From positions 7,197,851 to 7,261,850 of the forward strand of contig OX465107.1 of the NCBI GenBank assembly GCA_949987565.1: a DNA stretch of 64,000 nt, written 5' to 3'. The notes beneath the pieces were generated by a model. The model had not been told where the DNA came from, searched no databases, and saw nothing but the letters and a program-made list of their open reading frames with translations. The DNA is from Luidia sarsii. Its lineage: Eukaryota > Echinodermata > Asteroidea > Paxillosida > Luidiidae. Position numbers and translations under genes: made by a program. Shown here piece by piece: positions 12,101-24,100 of the stretch. Every line of letters starts with the position of its first letter. Positions within the stretch are counted from its first letter, which is position 1.

Positions 12101-15100
12101 CATCAAACCCACTTTCAATTCATGAGCACTTTCTTCTAGCTATAAAATAAAATCCCTTCAGGATAGCAAGTGAAACAGTTGAGAGGAGTGTACAAGCGTC
12201 TGCAGCAACAAATACCTCATCAGGTGCAAGTTCACATGTGATAGAGTATTTGCCAGACGCAAGTTTGGATCTGATAGAGCAGTTGCCTGTGCCTCTTGGT
12301 CTGGGGATGGGGTGGGGGGTGGGGTGGGGGGTAGCTCGGCTGCTTACCATTTGACCGTGGCTGGGGGTTCGGCTTGGACCTCGACGGAGAGAGTGAAGGG
12401 CTTGCCTTCGTCCACAATCTGGTTACCGGGGGTCCAGGTGAAGCGAGGGGCCTTCTTGGAGGCGAGATCGATGCGGCCCGACGACACCACAGACTCTCGC
12501 TCCGGCACAATCTTTGTGTCAGCTGGATTTTTATTAAAAAACCAAACAACGGGGAGCAATATACAAAACTGCTGCCAACTGACTACAAAATAACAAACTG
12601 CGAATCCCCCCCACCCCCCCCCCCCCACCGAAAAAATAAATAAACAAATTTAAAGTTGAGGGCCTGATGTTTCGATCCTATCGGGACCTTTCTCAGAGGC
12701 AGATTTCTGCTAGCATCGAAAAGTCAGGCCCCAAAACAACAGGATTCTTAAAACAATCGATTAAAATTCAGCTCAGGTAGTAAGAGCTCTGGTTATGCTG
12801 AGCCAGAGGTCTCGGGTTTGAGTCTTGGTGTGGTAGAAATTTTTTGGCTGTTTTTTGGCAGTTTAATCAAATAGTAAAATGGAATCTGACTGGATCGGGA
12901 TTTGCAGCCAGACCTGTATTTTTTCTTTAATTTTTCTTTGGTTTCGTCTGCTGTAGCCAGGTTTACAACAAATATTTCTTTGCATCTGAATAAAAGATGG
13001 GGTTTGATCATTGGAGATATACAGCAGAATAATTATTGAATTGCTTCTGACTGGCGACCCACCAAGGCAAAGACTGCCATGGCTGTATTTAAGTTCTAAG
13101 TTCTCCATGTGTCGTATTGTTGTGCTCCTCTTTCATTTTTAGTTAATAAATTTTGATGAACCTTATTTTTGGGGTTTGGGTTTCTTGTTACAATACTCAC
13201 GGATGACAGTCAGCGTGGCTGAGCTGGTGGCCGTGCCGGCCGAGTTGACGGCCTTGCAGACGTAGGTGCCGGCCAGCGTGGGCTTGGCCGGGGTGAAGTT
13301 GAGCGTGCAGGAGTCGTCCTCCCCAAACTCCATGGAGATCTCGGCCGTCTCCTGCAGCTGCTGGCCGTCCCGCTCCCAGAAGACGTCGGGCTCCGGCTCC
13401 CCCTTGACCACGCAGTCAAAGGCTGGGTAAGCGACAAGAGGAACCAATGAGCATTTCTAGATGTTTGTCAACCACTGAAAACAGTGTAGCCGTGTTTTCC
13501 GACTGATTGTGGTAGACGGGTTCCCTACCGATTGTCCTAGCCGTGTTTACAACTGACCGTGGTAGCCGGGTTTGCAACTGATTGTGGTAGCCAGGTTTAC
13601 AAGTGACTGTGGTAGCTATGGTTTATAACTGTTTGTGGTAGCCGGGTTTCCAACTGATTGTGGTAGACGGGTTTACAACTGATTGTGGTAGCCGGGTTTC
13701 CAACTGATTGTGGTAGCCAGGTTTACAAGTGACTGTGGTAGCTATGGTTTATAACTGTTTGTGGTAGCCGGGTTTCCAACTGATTGTGGTAGCCGGGTTT
13801 CCAACTGATTGTGGTAGCTGTGTTTCCAACTGATTGTGGTAGCTGTGTTTCCAACTGATTGTGGTAGCTGTGTTTCCAACTGATTGTGGTAGCCAGGTTT
13901 TCAACTGACTGTGGTAGCCGGGTTTCCAACTGATTGTGGTAGCCGGGTTTCCAACTGACGGTGGTAGCCGGGTTTCCAACTGATTGTGGTAGCCGGGTTT
14001 ACAACTGATTGTGGTAGCCGGGTTTCCAACTGATTGTGGTAGCCAGGTTTCCAACTGATTATACTAGCCGGGTTTCCAACCGATAGTGGTAGCCAGTTTT
14101 ACAACTGATTGTGGTAGCCGGGTTTACAACTGATTGTGGTAGCCGGGTTTCCAACTGATTTTGGTAGCCGGGTTTCCAACTGATTTTGGTAGCCGGGTTT
14201 ACAACTGATTGTGGTAGCCGGGTTTCCAACCGATTGTGGTAGCCAGGTTTATAACTGACTGTGGTAGCTGGTTTACTGAATTAATAACAGAAACAATTAC
14301 TATTAATTTTTCTTTGAAAGTGAATGAAAGCCGATATGCAGGCAGTTCATGGGGGGGGGTGCTTCTGACTGGCACCAACCCACCCAACCAATGATAGCTG
14401 ACCTATTTAGGAAGCCCCAACCCCAATCAAAAGGCTGGCTAGCTCGGGCAGTAGAGAGGCAAGCGTATCTGTCCCCTTTGGTCAGCTGGCTCTTTGGGAC
14501 TACTCACTTGCATAGCGGCCTTCCTTGACCGTGCAGTCCCGCGTGGGCCGGGTGAAGTAAGGCATCACCTCCTTAGGCTCGGGTGAGGCCGGCTCCACCA
14601 GGGTGCCAAACTGCTTCCGCTTGGTCGGCTTGAACTGCGGACGAGTAGAGAAGAAGCGAGCACAAAAAACTCAAGTGAATGATGAAATGCTTTATACTCG
14701 GTAAAGGGTTGAGACTGTCTCCTTTAATTTAAAGGTGGCATCCAGTTCATGGAACTTGGCTTTGATCAGTGGTCTAGTGCTTGGCTTGCTGCTACTCTTG
14801 TGCATCCACAGTTTTTTGCCGTGTGGCCTTACATATACATAAGTCACGCATACATAGTCACGTGTTACAGTAGCAGGCTATGATACTGCCCGCGTGGCAC
14901 GTTCCGTGTGCTGCGTGAGACTGGGGTCACTAACAATGCGAAGGTATTTATATGGGTTCGGGGGGATCCAAGGTTTCTGCCAGTGTCCAATCAGATGTGT
15001 TGCTGGAGGTGGCCTCTGATCGGTTGCTTGGTTTTAGCTTTCAACCAATCCAGGAGTGTTAGTGTAGCTTTGGCGAGAATTTGGGAGTAATTTTTGTCAC

Positions 15101-18100
15101 TTTGTCACAGCTTTCTTGTAGAACATGAAGTAAATAAAAAAAGACTGTGGCAAACTGCTCACTGACTAAAATAACCTGCAATACATAAAGTTAACGGGGC
15201 TGATGTTTCGATCCTTGCAGGACCTTTCTCAAAGGCAGGACCTTTGCCTTTGAGAAAGGTCCTGCAAGGATAGAAATGTGACGCCCTCTAACTTTTTGAG
15301 ATTTTTGTAGAACAGTTTGTAATCAACCAAATATTGCTTACCGACTTAAAATGACCAAAATGCAAATCTCAAAAAGTAGAGGGCCTGGCATTCTGATCCT
15401 AGAAGCTTTTTTTTCAAAGGCTGAATCACTCTGCCTTTGTAAAAAGCTCCTGCTAGGATTGAAACGTACAGACCCTCTACTTTGTTGAGATTTGCCCCTG
15501 GTTCAAAGGTTTGGCTTGATAAAGCAATTGGCACCAAAAAAAGCCATTTTAGTTTCAGTGAAAACAGAGGAAGTTGTGGTTGTAATTTAATTAATGCAAG
15601 ACCAAGGGCATAGGTGCCATCCTATTGTAAAGGAAATTAGGAATACTTCTGTTATAAAAGAGTAATCACAGAGGAAACTATATAGGAATACATGTGTATT
15701 TCCAAGCCAAAAATCAGAATCTGTTGTCAAGAGCTTATAAAAAAGTGATAAATTTTTACCCCCCCCCCCCCAAAAAAAGGACTGATTCCTCCAAAATAGG
15801 AATGGTTTGCAGCTATGCAACGGCCTGAGATGGCCGAGAAAAAAAATAAATAAATAAAAAGAATTGCCAACGATTCCCTGCGCATCCGAAAAGCAGTTGA
15901 GCCACTTTCTGGTTACCTGGTAATAGTCATCATCGGACATAAACAAGTCATTGCTAATTTTGTCCGAAGTCAAGCACTCCTCATCTGACAGGAACTCGGG
16001 CTGGTTGGGGGTTAGAGGAAGAAATGGACAGGCAAGAGGGTTAGTGGGGTGGGGTGGTGGTGGCCGTGGTGGGGAGGAATGGAGGTACGGTAGGTGCCGT
16101 AGGTGAGGGGGGCATGCACGAACTATGGGGGAAGATATTAAGATAACCATTTCACATGCAATTTTTATATAAGGGAGTGGATTTCTTAGCGACTTTGCAA
16201 CCGGGACATGCAAATTCAGTAGTCAGGCATGCAACTGTCGAATTGTAAAACAAAAGGAAAATGTCCGAATGAAACTGCGAGCGCGAAGCACGAAGCCCTT
16301 ACAGCATCTGTGGTGCATTCTGAGCAGTTTTTGACCGCTTATGACTTTAAGCTGATTGACAGATTTTAACATTTTTCAAGGCATACACCCAGAAATTTGA
16401 ATTTTTGTTTACACAAAATGAAAAGTAAACATCAAAGTTTTTAACCTGATCTCAGCATGTGTTTTAAATACCGGTGAATAATTAGGGGAGAAGAAATATC
16501 CTTCTTTTATTTTATTTTTTATTTTTGGGGTTTTTTTTTAGGGCCGAATTTTTAAAAACGCGGAAATCCGCGGATCCGCGGAAAAGTTGCATGCCTGACT
16601 GCTGTCGCTATGCACCGGGCCTTTGCCAACACCACTGTTGTCCAAATGTTCAACAAAAGACTCTTCTCTGCCTAATGCAAAGCATGGTGTAGCATGGCAA
16701 GCACCTGCCTTGATGTCAGCTGCCAGATTAGCAGCAACAATAGACCGACTGCGCAATATCACCACGTGACTTATAGTGGGTGTTCCGGTATGGTGTCAGA
16801 TTCAGACTTCAAGAGAAAGATAAGCCTTGATCGAGCAATTACCGGTAAGTGCAACAATCATCGTATACTTTACAGTCAGCAGCATCTCGATATGGGGACC
16901 GTCATTTTTTTTAAATTTTTGATACCCACTATAGGTCAAGTGATCTATGGGGCGCAATCAGTCAACTGCTGAGGGACAGTGCACTGCCATGCCAAGCAGC
17001 CCACTGCCATGCCACAACCCAATACTTTGCCCGGAACTCTGTATTATTCAAAAACCCAGCAGTGTGGTGGTCACACAGGCACTGACAAGTGGCCCTGCGT
17101 GAATTGGCTAAGGGAGGTTGTTGTTACAGAAATTATTTTTGTCTTTCAAATTCTTGCATGCAGTTATCAATCTGGCCACTCCACGTGGCCCTTGGTTCCA
17201 TTCATGCACTTGAACATGCACAGAACCCTTCGTTCCAAGATCCTATATTCCTTCATTCCAAGTGGTTTCCCATTAGTTCTTGTTCAGGCCAAAGACAGTT
17301 TCTCTGCAGTTTTCCAACAAAGTCGAACATCATGCTGAGAATCTGAATTTGTGATGGGATTTGATTTGGTTTTTATGGGAATTCAAAACCAAGTAAATCA
17401 GAGCATTTGTCCACTGAATGCATGATGCATGTTCACGAATGCACCAACGTTTCGGGTTTAGTCGTGGTGAAGGTGGCAATTCAAGAACAGTTTGTGGTGA
17501 CACCATGTACAAGAAATCCATGTCTCTGTCTCCCTCTCTTTCTTACTTTTTCTCTATGTCTCCATCTCTTTCTTACTCTTTCTCTCTGTCTCCCTCTCTT
17601 TCTTACTCTTTCTCTCTCTCTCCCTCTCTTTCTTATTCTTTCTCTCTCTCTCTCTGTGCCTCCCTGTCTGTCTCTCTCGCTCTCTCTTTGGGAACTTGCG
17701 TGGTTTTTGACAAGAACTGAGAGGCTCAATTTTTCAGGCAACAGCGTGCATTGGTCTTTTTCAGGGAGATGAAACGTACAGTCCCTCCGTTCTCCTCAGA
17801 ACCACACGGACTCTGACGTCGTCGACTCTGTCCTCTGAAGACGATACGATTCGACTGCTGCATTGCCTTGCTCATTGAGGGAGGAGGGGACGGGGAGGGC
17901 CGCGGGGGAAACCTACCTCGTCCGATGGCTCCTCCAACTCGCTCAGGTTCAGCGCGTGATCGGGCCGGACCTCGTCCCTGGTCAGGGGCTCCTCACAGAC
18001 CACAGGCGGGGAGGACTGGGTGGGGAGGCGCAGACAGCGACAGAGAAACATGCACGAGGGAGGGAAGGAGGGGAAGGAAGGCGATGAGGCCGTGAGAACC

Positions 18101-21100
18101 TCGTCTACAGGATTTGGCCCTGGCATTGGATCTTAACGTCCGACAGATGTTACCAACTTGCTCCGTTATGAAATGGAGGCAAAAAAGGGCTGCCGAATCA
18201 AGCGTTAGTTTGAGGGCTGTGAGAGGTGAGCAGTCGTACAATAGTGGACAGAGGAGACCGCAGATACAAACTCTTCATGGGTAAAGATAGCCCTGCTGGT
18301 CAAACTGAGTGAATAACACAACCCAAGGAGAGCACTTAAAGACTAACCAGTTAGGAAGAGTGCGTGACCTTTCCTCGCTGCAACCAACCTGCTGACAAAC
18401 AGACAGGCGGCTGCGGTGGGATTCAAACCCACGACCCCTGCTTTCTAGCTGGTCGAGGTCGTGTGGCTGATATAAATCTGTATAACGGCATGCACCGCGT
18501 GGCATCATAGACGTGATATGATTTTTGCATCGATGAGACTGTACTTCAACAAAGCACTGAGCATACAGTGTCATTGACACACTTGTTGAGGTACATTCTC
18601 CTCCACACAAAATCGTATGGGTTATTGATTGTAAGGCGAGTTGATGGCATGGATGGTTGAGGCTTTGCGACATCCAAGGTTCTCTCTCATACACACCTCG
18701 GCTGGATGCATGGCCTCGCTGACCAGGGGCTCCGCCTCTCCGGACTCAACAGGGAGCGGGTCAAAGGAAAGCAGGTCGGCAGCAGCTGTTAGTCGCTCTT
18801 CGAAGGACAGGAGTTTAGGGGAAGACTGCAGGGGAGAAGAAGGGTTCATGGGAAAGGGTGCCGGCAAGAGGAATGGAGGCTGGATATAGAGTATAGCATG
18901 GGCAGATCAGAGGGAGAAGGCAGCAGCAGGCAAGATGGATTTGCAAGGTTGAGAGAGGGGGTACACTTAACCACGTCATGCCGGGACGCTTTTTCATCAG
19001 TGCCTATTGGCGTTTCCTAATATTTATGCAAATTGTATCCATCAAACTGAAAGCGAGGCTATGCGTGGAACCCTGCAGAAAAAAGTGGATTATGAAGATC
19101 AGGCGAGAAGAGGGACCACTTTTCAAGGTAGAATTCTACTTTTAAATAACTTTATTTTTTTAAAGTGATATACAAAAATGTTGCAAACTGCTTACTGACT
19201 AAAGTTACCAAAATGCACATCTCAAAATTTAGTGGGCCTGACGTTTCGATCCTAGCAGGACCTTTCTCAAAGGCAGAGACCTTTGAGAAAGGTCCTGCTA
19301 GGATCGAAACGTCAGGCCCACTAAATTTTGAGACTTATTTTGAGGCTGATTTCTGGCGGTGTATTTCTCTTATTCAAGGAAGCACAGTGGATCCTCTCAG
19401 TGTTTCGCTACTGAGGGACCACTCTTCAAGGTAGATTTCTACTTTTAAAAACTTATTTTGTTTAAGTTAGATTTGTCATGTTTGTAAATTGAGTCGTCGA
19501 TGTTGAGTGTGCCGCGTGTTGCTTCACAAACTTTTTGGGGGAAATACATGTAGGTGGAAGCTGATTTCTGGCGGTGTATTTCTCTTATTCAAGGAAGCAC
19601 AGTGGATCCACTCAGTGTTTCGCCGCCATCTTGGAAATCTAGCGCCCGCAGCCTCGCTTTCAGTTCGGTGCATACAATTGGCATAAAAATTAAGAAAGGC
19701 CTACGACTGCGGTAGAGGGGATGGTGATATCACTCGCACTGTGCGGCATGAGTATGTCTCTATCTAGCAGGAATGAGTGAGTCTGTCCCGGGCAGCCCCT
19801 CGCTGGTTGCACAGGGTCGACCGTGCAAGTCTGTGGTCCAATTTGTTACAACCTGTGCCTGCATGCCGGGTTTCTTAAGTATGTGCCATAAATTCCACAA
19901 ACCTTATGAAGCCCCCCAAAAATAGTGTGCTATCCCTCCATCGTCCTATTCCTCAAGAATGCGAACAGCAAAGAGGTTTGAGGAAGATAAGGGAATGCTG
20001 AAGGAACTCCCATCACCGTCAAATGAGGACATTTACGAGCAGCGGGGGACAGCAGGGTAGATGAACATTTGAGTCTTGCAGCCGGGCACATAGACTGGCT
20101 TTTCAGTCTAGGAGTTAGGGGAATGGAAGACTTACCATTGCCTGGCATGGCAGGATTTCCCCACGCAAATGTACACAATTTCACACTTATCTACCTACAC
20201 ATACCTTCCTGACTCAACCTTCCTCTGTGCACTTGTCTCATTTCTCTTACCATTTTCACTCCAATATCTGTATCCCTCCTCCATTCAGTAATATACCAGA
20301 GTTTGGAGTTTTTTCTCTGATTTCTTATTGCAGACATGAGTGCCAGAGTGCAATTAGAGTCCATTCTCTACAAGCTGAGCTCGGCCTCATTAAAGTGTAT
20401 GGTGTGACCCTTCACTTCCAGTCTGCTCACAGCTGGACCTGTCTGGAGACATTATCGTCTGCCAGTCATAGAACGACGCTAAATTCTGGCAGCATGAATC
20501 ACCGTACACAGGCTAGATTGGTGCTAAGATATGCCAAAGCTCTTCTTACAGTGAACAGATTGTACACAGTTCACCATTAGAGAAGGATTGACTTTACTAT
20601 CTGATGTGATAACGTTGTTGGGGGGGGGGAGAGGGGTTAGTTTTGAGCCCATGCAATCTCACCTCGTCCGGTTTGATGGTCTGTGGGACAATGGCTTCCT
20701 CCGTTGACGACTCGTCAAGTTTGTCTAGGTTCAGCTGGTAGGCTGGCTCATGCTCAGCCCTAGCAAGGGGCTGCTCTACCTCTAATACTGGAGGGCGGAC
20801 CAGCTATGGATGGGCAGGGGAAGGGAAAGGGAAAGGGAAAGGGAAAGGGAAAGGGGAAGGGGAAGGGGAAGGGGAAGAAGAAGGGGAAGGGGAAGGGGAA
20901 GGGGAAGGGGAAGGGGCAGGGGCAGGGGCAGGGGCAGGGGCAGGGGCAGGGAAGGGGCAGGGGCAGGGGAAGGGGAAGGGGAAGGGAAGGGAAGGGAAGG
21001 GAAGGGAAGGGAAGGGAAGGGAAGGGAAGGGAAGGGAAGGGAAGGGAAGGGAAGGGAAGGGAAGGGAAGGGAAGGGAAGGGAAGGGAAGGGAAGGGAAGG

Positions 21101-24100
21101 GAAGGGAAGGGAAGGGAAGGGAAGGGAAGGGAAGGGAAGGGAAGGAAGGGAAGGGAAGGGAAGGGAAGGGAAGGGAAGGGAAGGGAAGGGAAGGGAAGGG
21201 AAGGGAAGGGAAGGGAAGGGAAGGGAAGGGAAGGGAAGGGAAGGGAAGGGAAGGGAAGGGAAGGGAAGGGAAGGGAAGGGAAGGGAAGGGAAGGGAAGGG
21301 AAGGGAAGGGAAGGGAAGGGAAGGGAAGGGAAGGGAAGGGAAGGGAAGGGAAGGGAAGGGAAGGGAAGGGAAGGGAAGGGAAGGGAAGGGAAGGGAAGGG
21401 AAGGGAAGGGAAGGGAAGGGAAGGGAAGGGAAGGGAAGGGAAGGGAAGGGAAGGGAAGGGAAGGGAAGGGAAGGGAAGGGAAGGGAAGGGAAGGGAAGGG
21501 AAGGGAAGGGAAGGGAAGGGAAGGGAAGGGAAGGGAAGGGAAGGGAAGGGAAGGGAAGGGAAGGGAAGGGAAGGGAAGGGAAGGGAAGGGAAGGGAAGGG
21601 AAGGGAAGGGAAGGGAAGGGAAGGGAAGGGAAGGGAAGGGAAGGGAAGGGAAGGGAAGGGAAGGGAAGGGAAGGGAAGGGAAGGGAAGGGAAGGGAAGGG
21701 AAGGGAAGGGAAGGGAAGGGAAGGGAAGGGAAGGGAAGGGAAGGGAAGGGAAGGGAAGGGAAGGGAAGGGAAGGGAAGGGAAGGGAAGGGAAGGGAAGGG
21801 AAGGGAAGGGAAGGGAAGGGAAGGGAAGGGAAGGGAAGGGAAGGGAAGGGAAGGGAAGGGAAGGGAAGGGAAGGGAAGGGAAGGGAAGGGAAGGGAAGGG
21901 AAGGGAAGGGAAGGGAAGGGAAGGGAAGGGAAGGGAAGGGAAGGGAAGGGAAGGGAAGGGAAGGGAAGGGAAGGGAAGGGAAGGGAAGGGAAGGGAAGGG
22001 AAGGGAAGGGAAGGGAAGGGAAGGGAAGGGAAGGGAAGGGAAGGGAAGGGAAGGGAAGGGAAGGGAAGGGAAGGGAAGGGAAGGGAAGGGAAGGGAAGGG
22101 AAGGGAAGGGAAGGGAAGAATGACACATGCAGGAATGACAGCCATTTGTTGCACACAGATACCAATAAGCTGATGTCTCAGAGGCCAAGCTGCAATAGTG
22201 ATTGAGGGTTTCTCCCTCGCTAAGAATCGAAGTTTTGCATGGTGGAAGCGCAATGTGGAGAATTTGCGGTGTGACACCAGGTACCGTAAGTCATCTCTCT
22301 CCAGAAGGAGTATGACTCTGAAAAGAACCTGTAACTCAACAAGGGTTTCCCCGGCGTACAAAACTGTGAGCTGGACCAACTTTGATGGGCCATCTCAGGC
22401 AAGACACTATGCAAGACACTGAAAGGAAGGCAACAGTGCATACAGAGTGCTTGCTGTTTGATATTTTGGACAGCAGATTCATCATTTTGGGTTTGGTTTT
22501 TTTTTTTTTTTTTTTCTGTCACGCATGCTACAGGCTTCTCTGAGACAAGACAGCTAACTGGGATAAAATCTACAATTAGCTGCTCTATATATGGAGAGAA
22601 TGGGTCACTCGCTGAAACAGTACTCACTAGACACAAACACTGCTCTGATAATGAGGTTCAACGTGCATGTCGTTGGCATTTTCACAAGCTGGACAATCCA
22701 TCCGGCAACAGGAAAACAAACAAAAAAGTTTTGAAAAGAGTGCTTTAAAAGATTTTTTCAAAGCGTATTTTGGCCCGTCTTTTGAAAGGGTTTAGCGTAA
22801 ATCCGTACTTGTGAATGATACGCATAGAAGCGCATAGAAGTGATACTGAGTTCCATCTTTGAGTTGTGTGGTTGTGCAACTGTCACATGCAAAAATGATT
22901 CGCCACTTTGTGGGAACGCCAACGATATGCACAAATCAATTCTCATGGCTTTTTTTTTTAGGGGGGGGGGAGAAACAGCAGTTAAAAAAGGGGGGAGCTA
23001 GCGGCCGCTTTTAAGATTACAATGAATTTGCACGGGATGGGGGCTGACCACTTCACGCTGGGGAGGCAATAGTGGGTTCATTTCCAATGGCCATAGCCTA
23101 TCAATCATCAATCGTCTGAGTGCAGATACAGCAGTAGTCTCCGAGTGCACTATTCCCAACGGGTTTGTCTTTATGTGATATCCTTACTATCTTACTATTC
23201 ATCAGTTAGACTAAGGCGGCTATCGTGACGCATGACTCGAATGTACACCATGGGACTATTCAGGGGAAGCCAGCGATTCCCAAGCACAACCCAGCATGAA
23301 GTGATTAATCTTTTAGTTGTTTGGATTTTTTTTTCTAAGGAGGGGGGAGTTAAGAAACGTTAGCATCAGCTGTATAAATCCAATGTTTAGATGAAATTTG
23401 CCCCCAAAAACACACCTTAACAATAGCAATTCCTCTGGTGTCTCCACCACAGCCATCTATCTACAGACGGAAAACAGCGGACACCAGGGTGCGCGCGTTC
23501 ACGGAGGCTGCCATCTTGGAAATCCACAGGGCAAAAATTGTAGGGTGCTGCCGACATCTGTCAAGCGGCGTGTACCACCAATACATCACAGACTGACATC
23601 CTTCTTGCTACACACTATCATAGACTTCACCACTGGCACCCGGTGGTGGTCACCATCGATGCTTACCTGGACCTTCTCCACAGAGGTTTTGGCCATCGGT
23701 GCAAAGTGCGGCGTCTCCCGGGCCCGCCGCTCTTTCTCCCGGGCCTGCCGCTCCTTCTCCTCGGCCTCCTGCTGCTGCTGCCGCTGCCGCTTCTCCTCCT
23801 CCTGCAGCCGCTCGCCGAGCCGCAGGAGCTCCTCGTTCTGGCCCTCCAGCGAGTCGGCCAGGCGCTTGTTGGCCAGGTGCAGGTTGTTTAGCTGGCTGAC
23901 GAAGGTGGGGGAGTCTGGGCCTGGGAGGGGAGAAGGGTGGGGGGGAGAGGGGAAGGGGTATGGGGAAGGGGAAGGGGAAGGGGGAAGGGGAAGGGGGAAG
24001 GGGGAAGGGGAAGGGGAAGGGGAAGGGGGAAGGGGTATGAGGAAGGGGTATGGGAAAGGGGAAAGGGTATGGGTATGGGGAAGGGGTATGGGGAAGGGGT

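Noticed and set aside
17418..17741. Ser/Leu-rich frames at the CT array
   Set aside because: Simple repeat translation.
20760..22379. Long open frames on both strands (GREGK or PFPSL repeats)
   Set aside because: The GGGAA array has no T on the plus strand, so no stop codon can occur; this is not evidence for coding.
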